Shown here in pieces: positions 24,327 through 36,838 of a DNA stretch of 64,000 nucleotides. Source of the stretch: Fomitopsis serialis (Eukaryota > Basidiomycota > Agaricomycetes > Polyporales > Fomitopsidaceae); assembly GCF_022376445.1 (NCBI RefSeq), contig NW_025954976.1:1-64000 (forward strand), given 5' to 3'. The stretch's first letter is position 1. Every line of letters starts with the position of its first letter. The notes below the pieces were generated by a model. That model was not told the DNA's origin and ran no database searches. It saw only the letters and a program-made list of their open reading frames with translations. A program made the position numbers and the translations under genes.

Positions 24327-24586
24327 GGTGCGTGTTGCTGCGAACTGGCCGGGCGACGCGTCAAAGGAGGGGCAGCATCTACCAGCGGACTGGACAGACG
24401 CGAGTACTGGGCAGACGCGACCAAGTCTCAGTCTCGCAACGACTTGCACCCAAATCACTGCCTGCCTCAAATGGCAGGGAGACCACGGACACCCCGGAGA
24501 CCCTCCGGACCGCGACCACCTCGCGCGCATGCTGCATCTTTCCATCATCCCCTCGCCTTGGATTTTCTTCTCTTCAATCCGAGCGG

Positions 24587-27479
24587 ATGTCTTCGCAGTC
24601 GGGCCATACCATATCTCCCCCGCCAGTCCCTGCGTCGAACGCGGCCTCTGGCGGTAGTGGTGTTCGTCGCCACCATACAATCTCGGCTTCATCGCGTTCT
24701 AACAGAACGACCTCCAAAATCGCAATCTCCGAGCTCGAGGACCCGACTGAGCAAATCTGGAACGATGACGAGCTCGTGGATCAGGAATGGTCTGGCGGCA
24801 TTGGGGCGGTAGGCGAGAAGTCGTCGCTGCACAGACAGGCGTCCTTGCCGACGCGATATCATCGTGGTGAGTCAACCCGAGCACTATCACTGGTGTTCTG
24901 CCGATTAACCACTATCCGCTCGTTCACAAGTCCCTTACGGTAGTCAGCCAGGCTCGCATACACCCAGGACCCTCAACAGTCTGTCTGCTATTGCCGGACA
25001 TGAGGGCGAGGAAGAAGAATGGGAGAGGGAGATGCGCGGCTTGCGTGACGAAGAAGAGGTACGCGTCATAGTCCTCCGCATCATGCTGTATCTTCACATT
25101 TCGCACTGACCTAGCACGGCCTCTCGACTTCTGACCATGGACATGTTGCGGACTCGTCGTCATCGGCAGCTTCGCCTCTGTCTCCGCACTTCGGTACAGG
25201 GATTTCTCATGGCCCGTCACCACCTCCGGGAGGTTCTGCCGGCGTGCGTCGGCACCAAAGTCTCAACTATCCCAATACTACTCCTGGTGTCCGACATCTG
25301 ACCTCTGGCCTCAAACGTGCTGGCACAATTCAGGCGGGCCCTATGAAAAGCCAGACAAAGGGAGTGCCGTATTCCGGTGCACAGAGTCCTAGCCCGACCA
25401 ATGCTGAAGAGGAATACGACAACGACAGCACGCATGCGGAGGAGGACTCGTACTTTGGACTGCCCACACAGCAAGGCCAAGGTCAGTATCCTGGCAGTCC
25501 AATCGGCAGATCGTCGCCGTGGAACACCCCCGGCAACGAATGGCGTACTCAGATGGGCGGCAGCGGCACGTCGCAGTTTGGAAGCAACGGCGGCAACATT
25601 GGAATCGACGATGTCTCGCGTGCGCTCTCTACGCTGGAGATCAACCAGCAGTATGGCGGTGCTTCTGGGGGTTTCCAGCAGGGTCAGTCCGTGCACCCTC
25701 CTCGCTTCAATCCTGCTCACCCCCCGCCCATGCAAGCTCCTGGCATGCGCGGGAACAACAACAGTTCTTCCCGCAAGCTCCAGCTTGTCACGGACTTGGA
25801 TGCCCGAAATGCGCAGAGCTCGGTACAGAGTGCCTCGGCATATGTACCGCCCATCGGCCATGGCTTGCCGGCGACTTCCCAAAGTCAAATTCGCGAGCGT
25901 GAGGAGCAGCAGCAACAACAGCAACAGCAACAGCAGCAACAACAACAGCAGCAGCAGCATCAACAGCAACAACAGCAACACACTGGTCGGGAGCGCGCCT
26001 TCACTGCATCTGGCACCACTACCTGGGACCAGAAGGAGCGCATCTTGGGCGGACGAGCGTCAAACCCGAGTCTCCACCATTTGTACCAGAAGAACGGGGC
26101 TGGCGACATCCCGAATGTACCCCCTATCCCCTCGCAGTATCTAAACCAAGGGCAGGCACCAAGAATGGGTGTCGCGTCCCCTCCCCTCGGCAGCCAAGCA
26201 CACAGCCGTGCTCAGTCCCAGAGTGGTTCGCAGAGCGGCTCGTTGGAAGGATTTATCAGCTCTCCCATTGATGTCCCAACTTTGATTGCGACGAAGGGCT
26301 ATAACCCTGTCGACTTCGATACGCGGCCTCTATTCGTAGGTATCCGGTTGATTGTCAGCCACGAATGAGCGTACTGATCGGTCTCTTGGTTAGGCGCGGT
26401 TCTTCGTCATCAAGTCGTACACGGAGGATGACGTCCACAAGTCGCTCAAGTACGAGATCTGGAGCTCCACCGATCCCGGAAACAAGAGGCTTGATAAGGC
26501 CTTCAAGGAGAACGCCGGCAGGGGTCCGATTTACCTGTTCTTCAGCGTGAACGCCAGGTAAGGTTTTCTCCCAGTACCTTGAATTCTGAATCTCGGAAGG
26601 CACTCACGTGCTGGATTCTAGTGGTCACTTCTGTGGCATGGCGGAAATGCTGACGCCGGTACGTTGCGTCTCCCGCGCCTCGTCTCGCTGTGTGGGTTTG
26701 TTAATGGTTCTGCAGGTGGATTATACCCGGAGCAGCACTGTATGGGCGTCGGATAAGTGGAAGGGCGTTTTCAAAGTACGCTGGATTTACGTCCGCGACA
26801 TTCCCAACGCCAACCTGAGGCATATCCGCCTCAAGTACGTTTTTCCCATGTTGTCAGCGTATCATGTACTCACGGTTTACCATGTTCAGCAATACGCAGG
26901 AGCGCAAGCCAGTCACGAACTCGCGTGACACGCAAGAACTACTCCCTGATGCAGGTCAGGAGATGCTGCGTATCTTCCACACCCATCCGGCAAGGACGTC
27001 GCTGCTGCAAGACTTCGCCTTCTATGAGGTACGAATTTAGCGGACCGATAGTATTCGCGGCTGATCGTGTGTCACACACACAGCTACAAGCCATGCAGAA
27101 GGTGCAGACTGTCCAAGTACCGGGTCAACCTCAAGGCCTTCCCCTTCCTCAGGGCGCCTCATCGCCGACCCAAACTCCCATGCCGATGCAGTCGAACAAT
27201 CAGTCTCAACTCTCTTCTCCGGGCGCGTCAGGCCAGCATCCATTCGCGATGTCGAACCCGACGGCCCTCGCATATGCCGCGCAGCACATGGGCATGCAGC
27301 AGATGAACATGAACATGATGGGAATGAACCCGCTGATGCAGATGCAGATGAACATGGGCAACATGGGCACGCCGTTCGCCAACCCGCACGCGATGCAGAG
27401 CGTCATGCGCCACCCGAGCCCCGGTCCCATGCCCGTCGGCCAAAACTTCATGGGGCTCGGCGGCATGCCCGGGTTCTGA
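24587..27479 (+). CDS. YTH-domain m6A RNA reader with polyglutamine tract
   Basis: Cytoplasmic reader of N6-methyladenosine, comparable to yeast Pho92 and animal YTHDF. ATG 24587 ([15 protein letters not shown]) follows no earlier in-frame candidate with a motif. The long N-terminal half (exons to about 26337) is low in complexity, rich in Ser, Gly, Pro and Gln, with a 24-codon Gln-rich tract at 25907-25978. The YTH domain is split over four exons: [34 protein letters not shown] (first cage Trp), [39 protein letters not shown] (further cage Trp) and [19 protein letters not shown]. The C-terminal exon is Met/Gln/Asn-rich ([15 protein letters not shown]) and ends at 27479. The disordered flanks suggest condensate formation, by analogy with YTHDF proteins. 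Confidence 0.92.
25907..25978 (+). repeat. CAG/CAA repeat coding polyglutamine
   Basis: Twenty-four codons of CAG and CAA mixed, coding 17 Gln, one His (CAT) and 6 Gln inside the N-terminal half of the YTH protein. The interruption by CAA and CAT codons should limit slippage. On the opposite strand it creates a spurious leucine-rich frame. Confidence 0.95.
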
Positions 27480-28181
27480 GTCGTCGCTCGCAGGACCGTC
27501 GCGCAAGGTGTAAGAAGAATCTACGTCTGTTTTGAATATAGAAGAAACAAGCCCGACGCAATAAGGAAAGTCGGCCTCATTCCTTGCTCTTTATCCGTTT
27601 CTCCTCCAACATATGATATCCACCCTCTGATTGTCTGTCTGTTGTTTGTCGACCGCCATCTTGTATCACCAGAAGGTTCGGCACAGGTGCTTGCTCCTCC
27701 ATCTATTCTTCCGCAGCCTACTGTCATCATAATGAGTTGTTGATTCGCGACACGATCTCCCTCTCTTTATTCCCTCTCCTACTTGATTCAACATTGCAAC
27801 GTACAAATGGGACGGTACATACCAACGGACATTGATAGTCGAGTGTATTTGTCCTGATGCTCCCCAGTACTGACGTGCCTCTATGCCTACGTGCAATGTA
27901 GTCCTTATTTGAAGACGTCTAACTTAGATGGTTGTAACCAATGTACGGTTATAAGTTATAATGCTCAAGGCTCTTGCATGCAGTATCCGTGCGGTCGCTC
28001 GATCACGGTAGGCCTGGATCTCAAGCTCGGGGACGTCCTAATCTGGTCCTAATAGTATCCTCGCGTAGATCATGTAAACCAGTGGGACTGAAGTACTCAT
28101 GTCGGTGCTCCTCTCGATCCTACAACAATGGATCCAGAGTCACACCGATGTATATCCCCGACAACCCAGACACAAGCGATT
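27480..28181. other. Intergenic between convergent genes
   Basis: About 700 bp between the stop codons of the YTH gene and the SRP40-like gene, so probably both 3' UTRs. AT-rich compared with its surroundings. No RNA gene or repeat was recognised. Confidence 0.4.
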
Positions 28182-29919
28182 CTAATCCGTGAACTTGATG
28201 CTGAAGCTCTGCATCTATACCAACGTTCAGTCAGTCAGTTAGACGATCCACCCATCCGCCACCCAGGACTCACCGTGATATCGCCTCCACGATAGCTCCC
28301 CCTCTTCTTCTTGTTCTTCTCCTTCCTGAACCCCGCACCACGCGTCACGATGAGGTCGCGCGCCGCACGTTCGCCGTAGTCGTTCGCTGCCGCGCCCTGC
28401 GCACGCTCACGTCAGTATCGTCCGCCCACACAGGCCAATCTAAACGCACCCTAGACTCGAACGTATTGTCCTTTAGCCTGTCGTCGACGAACGCGACCTC
28501 GTCCACCTTGATACGCTGGAAAGGCACATTGCCCTTCCTCGGCTTGCCCTTCCCGTTCCCGTTCCCGTTGCCCGCCTTGTCCTTGTTCTTCTCGTCCCCG
28601 TTGGCGGCATGCTGCGTCCCCGCGCTGAAGTCCGCGATGTTGACGGTCGCAGTGACCGCCGCAGAACCGTCCTCCGCCACGCGCTGCTTCTTCGCGGTGC
28701 GGACCTGCTTAGGACTGGGAGGCGATGGGGCGGGGGATGAGGAGCTGGAGGAACTCGAGCTTGATGATGACGAGTCCGAGTCCGAGTCCGAGTCCGAGTC
28801 CGAGTCCGAGTCCGAGTCTGACGATGAGCTGGAGCTCGAGTCCGAGGAGGACACGGCGGGGCTAGGCGCCTTGCGCTTCTCCACTTTTTTCTGAGGCACG
28901 GGCGCATCGCTGCTGGAACTGGAGTCGGAATCGGAGTCTGAGTCAGACGAGCTCGAGCTCGAACTTGGGGTGGGCATGGGAGGTTTTGGCTTGGCCATGG
29001 GCGTGGGCTTGGGCTTGGCTTTCGCAGGAGTCTTTTTCTTGCGTGCTTCGTCTTCGTCCTCGCTCGAGCTTGAACTTGAGCTTGAGCTCGAACTGCTGCT
29101 GGAACTCGAGTCGGAATCAGAGTCAGAACTCGAGTCGTCGCTGTCGTCCGCATCCTTGGCACCCTTCTTCGTAGCAGGCTTCTTCGTCACCGTCTTTGCC
29201 TTCCCAGTGGGTGCACCAGGCGAATCTGAATCGCTGCTGCTGCTGCTGTCGTCGTCATCGTCGTCGTCACTTGACATGGTTTTGCTCGTTGGTGGGGACG
29301 GGGACTTGGCTGGTTCAAGGACTACAGCTTTTGCCGGCGCAGGGGCCTTGGTTGTCTTCTTCTTGCCAGCTGCTTCCGACTCCGACGCTGAGACGAATGG
29401 GGATTAGGTACGCGGGTGAGGTCTGAGACAGGGACGTACAAGAACTTGAACTCGAAGAGGATGAGTCGCTGTCAGAGTCTGAATCGTCGTCGGAGCTCGA
29501 GCTAGACGAGTCAGACTCGGACTCGGAGAGAGCTGGAGCGTGCATGAGTACGACACGGAATCGGGTGCGAGAAGTATTCAGACGTACATTTAGCATCCTT
29601 CTTTGCTTTCTTCTTCCTACGGCATGTTAGCACAATCGTGTAGATGATTCAGTACAGCGAATACTCACTGAGTAGCCCCCGCCTTCGCCTGAGAAGCCTT
29701 CCACTCCGATACAAGCTGCTCCAACTTCGTGTCGAGGCTCCTTTCGGTGTCCAGGTCAACGGTGCCCCTCGCGGCTTTCTTCACCGACTCAGCTGCTTTT
29801 GTATGTGACCTTCGCGAGAGGAAGTCATAGATGAGGGCATACGTTACTGCTTGAAGGATGATCAATTCGTCTCTCGAGCATATGTGCCGACTGTACGCAC
29901 GCAATACATTGATGTCCAT
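28182..29919 (-). CDS. SRP40: SRP40/Nopp140-like nucleolar phosphoprotein
   Basis: Nucleolar chaperone of box C/D and H/ACA snoRNPs by family. The 5' exon carries a LisH-like stretch (TYALIYDFLSRRSHTKAAES) and the conserved LDTKLEQLVSEWKASQAKAG. The middle consists of alternating acidic Ser/Asp blocks (many CK2-type SSDSDSDS sites) and basic Lys/Pro/Ala linkers, the Nopp140 pattern. The C-terminal SRP40 domain is clear: VPFQRIKVDEVAFVDDRLKD, FESR, then across an intron ANDYGERAARDLIVTRGAGF and YRGGDITMQSFSIKFTD, ending at 28182. At least four introns. The start at 29919 (MDINVLRAY) is the best ATG but could be part of a retained intron, so the first few residues are uncertain. It shares a 184-bp divergent spacer with RIB4. 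Confidence 0.85.
28771..28818 (-). repeat. Hexanucleotide repeat (GAGTCC on plus strand) in SRP40-like gene
   Basis: About eight consecutive GAGTCC units on the plus strand, read on the minus strand as alternating Asp-Ser codons of an acidic block. It is a coding microsatellite, likely to vary in length between strains. End coordinates are approximate. Confidence 0.8.
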
Positions 29920-30103
29920 GTCCGAGAGCCAAGATGTGGACGGTAGTAGTGTGTGATATGGGGAGGCCGATGCGAGCAGACGGGGCACCGGGGAGCCAAT
30001 GAGAGGGCCGGAAGCAGAAATCTGCGATCTGCCACGGGGGGCAAACAGGAGCACACAACGCGATCCCGGGAGCTCGCGCGGAAGCGCCCAGCGGTGGGCA
30101 ACG

Positions 30104-30788
<685 letters not shown>

Positions 30789-31261
30789 CGCGGACAGTGC
30801 TTTTGGAATGTAGACACCGCTTGAGGTTGTGTACGCTGTGTACGACGAACAGAAGAGTAGCAGTAGGCCCGAATGTAAAACACAAGATTCTGCTCGTGAC
30901 AATCCTGGACTGCGAGGACGACTCAGCTGAGGAGTGAGAGTACGTATTCATACGTACTGCCAGCGTACTGCACGGAGTTGCCATATGACGATTGGTTTGT
31001 CCGGCTACTGTCGCCGCTGTGCAGCCACCCGCCGCCGACTCAGGTTTACTCAATGACAACCATGGTTGCCGTCCCCCTCATCCAGCCCCGCTACTCTTCT
31101 TACTGCACGCCCTGTGCGACGCCATAGTTGCAAACGGCTCTGGAAACTCTAAAGCTAGACTGGTTGCTGCTGACCGTTGATCGCGCTCGACGCCTGACAA
31201 CGTCCGGGCGGTACTCCAAGCCTTCCCTAGTCTACCACCCTTCAATTCGTCTCAGAGCATC
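30789..31261. other. Intergenic, no gene seen
   Basis: This stretch of about 470 bp contains the RIB4 3' end and the GTR1 promoter. No conserved element was recognised. Confidence 0.35.
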
Positions 31262-32519
31262 ATGAAGAAGAAGGTAAAGCAGCAGACCTGGTCTGGGTAA
31301 CATATCTGAAGGGGGGTCATGTTAGGTGTTGCTCATGGGCGCGTCGGGGAGCGGGAAGACGTCGATGCGGTCTTTGATCTTGTAGGTCTAATACACGATC
31401 TACTCCTGCGAACGCTCGCTCACAGCTCGGTCCTCTCAGCTCGAACAACCCTGCGTCCCTCACCGCGCGTCTCGGCGCGACGATCGACGTCGAGCAGAAC
31501 CACGTCCGCTTCCTCGGCGACCTCATCCTCAACCTCTGGGACTGCGGCGGCCAGGATGCATTCATGGACACCTACCTTGCGCTGCAGGCGTCCACCATCT
31601 TCCAGCACGTCGGCGTCATGATCTACGTCTTCGAGGTCGAGTCGCGCAACATGCCTAAGGACCTCCAGTACTACCGCGACTGCCTCGCCGCGCTCCAGAA
31701 ATACAGCCCCGACGCCGCCGTCTTCCTCCTCGTGCACAAGATGGATCTTGCCCGCGGCTCGCGCGCGCAGACTCTCGAGAGGAAGACCCTTGAGCTTCAG
31801 CAGGCAAGTGGGGACGTCTCTATGACCGTGTTCGGGACGAGCATATACGACGAGAGCCTGTACAAGGTACGCCACTTCCTCAGCTTCTACTCATACTCTC
31901 CTCACGTGAAGCTCTAGGCGTGGTCCCGGATAGTCCATACCCTGATTCCAAACGCTGCCGTCCTCTCCAAGCACCTCACCACCCTCGCGCACGCCTGCAG
32001 CGCAACCGAAGTAATCCTCTTCGAGCGCACCACCTTCCTCGTTATTGCGACCTCCTCTCCTCCTCCCTCCGCGCCGCCCGTTAGCTCCCCCGTGCTCTCC
32101 TCCCCGTCCTCCTCGCATGCCACAACGAACGGCCTCCTCACGCCGACCTCGCAGGGCTCTCTCCCCGCGCGCGAGCCCGAGCTCGAGGCGGGCGCGGACG
32201 CACACCGGCTCTCGCCGACGCGCTACGAGCGGACGTCCGAGCTGATCAAGGCGTTCAAGCACGCGTGTTCGCGCGTGCGCGAGGAGTTCCACTCGCTCGA
32301 GATGGAGCTGGACGAGTTCACGGCGGTGCTCGACGAGCTCACGAAGAACACGTACGTGCTTATCGTGGTGCATGACCCGACAATAGGTGCGTCTCTTGGT
32401 GAATGCAAGACGGAGTGCAGTGCTCATGGTTGCTTGCAGAGACTGCGGCGCTGAGGATGAACATCCGGCTTGCCCGGAAGAAGTTCGAGGAGCTGCAGGG
32501 CGATAGCCTGGTATCATAG
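31262..32519 (+). CDS. GTR1: Rag-type small GTPase Gtr1
   Basis: RagA/B-like GTPase of the EGO/Rag complex that signals amino-acid sufficiency to TORC1 on the vacuole. Exon 1 is only MKKK (31262); the next two introns interrupt the P-loop region, giving VLLMGASGSGKTSMRSLIFS (G1). Then comes LGATIDVEQNHVRF (switch I), LNLWDCGGQDAFMDTYL (G3, with the Rag-specific Gly-Gln), VFLLVHKMDLA (G4, the HKMD form usual in Rag proteins) and TVFGTSIYDESLYKAW (G5). The C-terminal roadblock-like part has FERTTFLVIATS and the helix SELIKAFKHACSRVREEFHS, ending at 32519. A Ser/Pro-rich insert of about 60 residues lies in the C-terminal domain. Confidence 0.92.
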
Positions 32520-32676
32520 ACGGACTGTATGCTTTCGGACACGCGCCTCTGCTCGGAAGACCTGCTATAAGATCATACCATACACGTCGCTATGCTAATA
32601 CATTCCTCCATCATGTTTGACACAGACCTACCGACTTATCGAGAAGCTCAAGGGTCGACCCAGTATGGAGGTGCCT

Positions 32677-34259
32677 CTACAACCTCGCCGAAGCCTCCTG
32701 TATCCAAGCCTCCTCGTCCCAGACCTTGACGGTCATGTCCGGGCCGCCCGACGCGACGAGGCTGCGAGACCTCGCAGACCTCGGGTTCAACGCCAAACAC
32801 GACACGAAGTGCGGGTGCGCCTCGACCGTCCGCACGCAGCGCCCCGTCCTCAGCTCCCACACGCGGATGGTATAGTCGTCCGACGCAGAGAGCAAATATT
32901 TACCACTGGGGTGGAAGACGAGCGCCTGCACCCAGTAGCAATGGCCCACCTGCGAATGGATGCGAGGTAACGATCGGTATGTCAGTGGCGAGAGATCGGA
33001 CTACTCACTAGGGTCCCTATGGCCTGCCCGCTCTGGTAGTCCCAGATTTTGATGCACTTGTCTCGCGATGCGGTGGCCATGTACCTTCCCGGTCGCTCCG
33101 GGCCACCAGCCTCCTAGACGTACAGTGTAGCGGTGACATTGAAACGGATGAACCGGACGTACTGAGATATGGCCCGCGAGTTCGCGTATGGCAGGGTAGG
33201 CTGCCACAGGTGCGAAGGCAGCCGCCTCGACGACGAGGTCGTGCCCTACAAACTCCACCAACGTCTGTCCGGTACGCGCGTCGCTCAAGCGAGCAACCTG
33301 GACAAAGTCTACTCAGCCTCTGCTCGCCATGACCAGACGTGCGATTCGCACCTGGTCGGATGAACTCAAGATGGCCTGGCCGTCATAGGACGGGCGGACA
33401 CATCTGATCCACCCCGCATTGGCTATCACGGTGCGAAGCTCAGCCCTAGGAGGTACGATACAGTGAGCAAAGCGAGTATTCTGGCTCGACTCGAGGACAG
33501 CACATACGCCGACGCCACATCCCATATCCTGACGGTCCCATCGCGGCTACCGCTGACGATCTGCTGATCGCCGGGCATGAAGCGGACTGAGGACACGGTA
33601 TGTTCGTGTCCCACAAATGTGTTCGTGTCCGCCCACCCGTTTCCGACGTCCCATATCCTGATCGTGCGGTCCGAGGAGCAACTCACTGGCATAAAGCGTT
33701 CAGCGTTCAGCCCGTTACACGAGTTCGCGGTTGGAGTTTGACAGACAGACCCGACGCTCACCAAGTAGAGTACCCTTGCTGTTGAAATCAAGGTCATTGA
33801 CGGACCCTATGTGCCCCAGGACAGTCCGTTGCAGTGCGCCGATGTCGTACTGCCATATCTTGATGGTGCGATCGTCACTGGCGGACGCCAACAAGTCGAG
33901 GGTAGGATGGAAGGCGACAGCTATCACCATACCCTGGTGTCCATCTAGGATGACATCTGCCGGGTCTACCGAGTATGAATTCGTTGCTGAATCTGCCTGG
34001 TTCATGATGGGAGAGGACAAGTGGGTCGACGCCTCGAGGCAGTGATGCTAATCGCAAAAAGGTCCGAACCGGGGACCCACATACGCACACATACCTGTTT
34101 AGACAATCCAGTGACCGTCGTCTGAGTTGTCCACTGCTCCTGACATGGTACCGACGTGTCTGGCTGAGGTAAATTTGTACCCGTACGTGAGCCAGTCGAT
34201 ACAATGAAGCGGTCGGAATGGCTGAACACCAGAGAGAAATGCCGCACTATGTACTTCAA
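32677..34259 (-). CDS. PAC1/LIS1-like WD40 protein, copy 2, divergent N-terminus
   Basis: Second LIS1-type gene in this window. All seven WD repeats are present over about six exons: [104 protein letters not shown] and [20 protein letters not shown]. The end, [15 protein letters not shown], lies near 32677. Upstream, [17 protein letters not shown] aligns weakly with the linker of copy 1 ([15 protein letters not shown]), but a LisH motif is not found, so the start (placed at 34259) is uncertain. Other mushroom genomes also encode two PAC1 proteins, which fits. It could be a specialised paralogue unable to dimerise through LisH. Convergent with GTR1. Confidence 0.75.
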
Positions 34260-34451
34260 CCATCGTCGACAAACACCACCGTAAGGAAGGCAGCTTGGGT
34301 GGAGACTGAAGCGAAGGCCTCAGCGGGTGGACGATCCCACGACGTGCGGGCAGACATACCAATGGGTCGAGCACATCATGTCGATGCTCCAAGATGTTTC
34401 GTGCGGTATGCAGGGACTCAGAGAATGTCGGTCATATGATCCAGCCGATCG

Positions 34452-36282
34452 TTATATGGCCTCTAACGACCGCACTAGCTTCATACGAATCCAGTTTTGT
34501 TTGGGTACCTTCGCCTTCGATTTTCCCTCGGACATACCCAATACATCGCGTCGATAGTCCGCCAGGATGACTTCGCGTGAGCCTGTGAGCCATACGACCT
34601 TCGGACTGTGTTCCGGACCATTGGGGCGCACGTACATCTCTGCATCACTGTTGTCCCTCAGAACAGACAGGACTCTTGGTGGGACGCGTGCCATGTCGAA
34701 GTGGAGACGGAACCTGTGATCGTACAGCAGAATCGGGTCCTCGCGCCTTGGTCGCCATTGAGAGAGCAGTGGAGCTATCTTGACCAATAGTGGCTTGGGT
34801 TTCTTGTCCAGTTCAGATCTGTTCTTCTCGTGCGGTGGAGTTCTCTGCAAACGCCATGCAGGACGCATATTTTCCGGTTGCTGATCCACCTGCCGGAAGA
34901 TGCCATCCTGAGCTACGAAGCCAGGTCTGAATAAGACGGACGCCCCGGGTACAAACGGCGATCGAGGTCGCACTTCCGGCCCATTTTGTGTTACGCTGTT
35001 CATGATAACTTGATATGCAGAGCTGGATCCGCTCGCTCGCGCGCGACGTGAACCCCATGGATGGCATGAAACATAGCGCAGGACGCGTGCCATGAGACCC
35101 TCGAGCGTATCACTTGGGATGTTCTGCAGCCATGCCGAGGGTAGTGTCACTGTAGACGGTAAAGTCGGCAGCAGGCAGCGTGCCAAGATGTTGTCGACTG
35201 CAAAGAAGGTCGGGGTATTAGCCTTGAAGCAACACGGGGAAACCGGGTTTTTACCGACCTTGTCCGTTGACCATGTCAACATGCTGTCCTGACAATCGTA
35301 CAATCTCACGGAGATCATCTCGATTCTGAGGGCTGTCAGAACTCCCCTTCAGCAGCTTAGGAATATTCATTTCGACGTCCGACAGCGTTGAATGCTACAG
35401 AAGGAATGTTACTTTGCGTCGAGACGAATTGAGAAGCAGCTCACCAGTCCGTCTGAGGAGTCCAGCGCATGCCGAATCGCATTCCGCACAGTGAGAGACG
35501 GTTCGAAATTCGTTTTGTCGATTGTATATCTCAAAGCGTTCTGGTCACATGTGGAAAGGATCCTGGCCTGTTCGTAAGCTTGGACCATGTTCGTTCGCAC
35601 GAGCCTGCAGGATCTTACCTTCGGTACAGTCAGGAACGGTCGTACCATCCACCGGGACATGCCTTGATTGCCAAAGGAAGCGAGCGGATCCTCGCTTGCG
35701 TCGTCGCCCATTCCCCACCGCCGCACGGGCATCATACCACCGAGGCCCATGAAGCGGCTTTGGCGAGCGGCACGCATGATCACGGTTTCGACTTGGTCGT
35801 CGGCATGATGACCAAGTGCAAGTACCGTCGTGCCTTCTCTGGTCATTAGGTCGAAGAAAGCCCGCATGCGCGCACTCCGCGCGAGCGATTCAGTGGATGC
35901 CGCGTGAGGGAAGTTCGGATACGGAGGTTTTGACCATGGAACTGTGAAGACGAGATGCTCGACATCCAGGGCTCGCGCGTTTTTGGAAGCCAAATCTGCC
36001 ATGTCATTCGACGCCGCCTGCAGTTGGTGGTTGATATGAATCGACAGCAGTCGTCGGGGCAAACCAGATGGTCCATTCTTGACTAGTGAAGACAGACTAT
36101 GGAGCAGACACGTAGAGTCCGGACCGCCAGAGTTTGCTACCGCTACATGCGTTCAGTATATGAGATACAACATAGAGATGACGTGCATTCATACCGATCG
36201 TGTGTGGCCATCCTCCAGGAGGTATACATCGTTGGAATAACTGAAAGAATTCACCCTTGGATATGGGGGCCAGAGAGGGCAT
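34452..36282 (-). CDS. tRNA(Ile)-lysidine synthetase, TilS/MesJ family
   Basis: PP-loop ATPase that converts C34 of a CAU-anticodon tRNA-Ile to lysidine; in fungi it would act in mitochondria. ATG 36282 begins MPSLAPISKGEFFQLFQRC. An intron then joins GWPHTI to AVANSGGPDSTCLLHSL, the SGGxDS PP-loop. Then come LSIHINHQLQA, HLVFTVPW, LALGHHADDQVETV (the GHHxDDQxET signature) and GLGGMMPVRRWG. After another intron come ALRYTIDKTNFEPSLTVRNAIRH (the D-x-TN...RN-x-IRH signature). The C-terminal third is less conserved and ends at 34452. No strong mitochondrial presequence is evident at the chosen start, so an upstream exon is possible. About 550-600 residues, longer than bacterial TilS. Confidence 0.85.
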
Positions 36283-36838
36283 GGTGCCCAGACCGTTCCT
36301 CTCCCAACAACGACGAGGATGTAATTGTACGCACGATCTAAGTTATATGTATGGCGTTCTGGCTGAACTGAGCAAGTGTCCGAATACGAGTCGAATCGGC
36401 GACCGGGTCCAGGGCACTGGGTCTAGTACATGACTTACCGCATTTGGTATGCAGGAGTTCTTGAACGAACAAGAAAAAAACACGACTTTGTAGCGACCGC
36501 TACTTATACAGTAAATGAGCAGTCACAAGTCCGTCCAAGAGATGTTTATCCGCGTCTTTTATTGCGCAGAGTAACGAGGCGCGTACATTGATGTCACTAA
36601 ATGTGCAACAAGAGGTCGTCGACTTCCTACTCGCGTAAATGCCAAGACTACGGATACAGTGAACAACGAGCACTGCACTATAATAAATAGAGCGAACGTC
36701 CAATTCGGAGAGGCGGAAGGATCGACAATATTCGGGGTATCGCAGTACGATGATAATACAGTACAGAACAGTATGGTACGTGCGTGGTGACCAACATGTG
36801 TCGTCTACTTTTGGCGCAGCGGACCAATCTTGCCGCCT
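36283..36838. other. Intergenic, no gene seen
   Basis: About 550 bp between TilS and the 3' end of the antiporter gene. AT-rich, with an A-run near 36470-36480. No gene or repeat was recognised. Confidence 0.4.

Noticed and set aside
25217..25981. 254-residue minus-strand frame starting with a leucine run
   Set aside because: The leucine run is the complement of the CAG/CAA tract of the YTH gene; not a signal peptide.
28771..28818. Regular short repeats that might suggest a CRISPR-like array
   Set aside because: It is a hexanucleotide coding microsatellite without spacers, in a eukaryotic gene.
28466..29407. Glu/Leu-rich plus-strand frames
   Set aside because: Complement of the Ser/Asp repeats of the SRP40-like gene.
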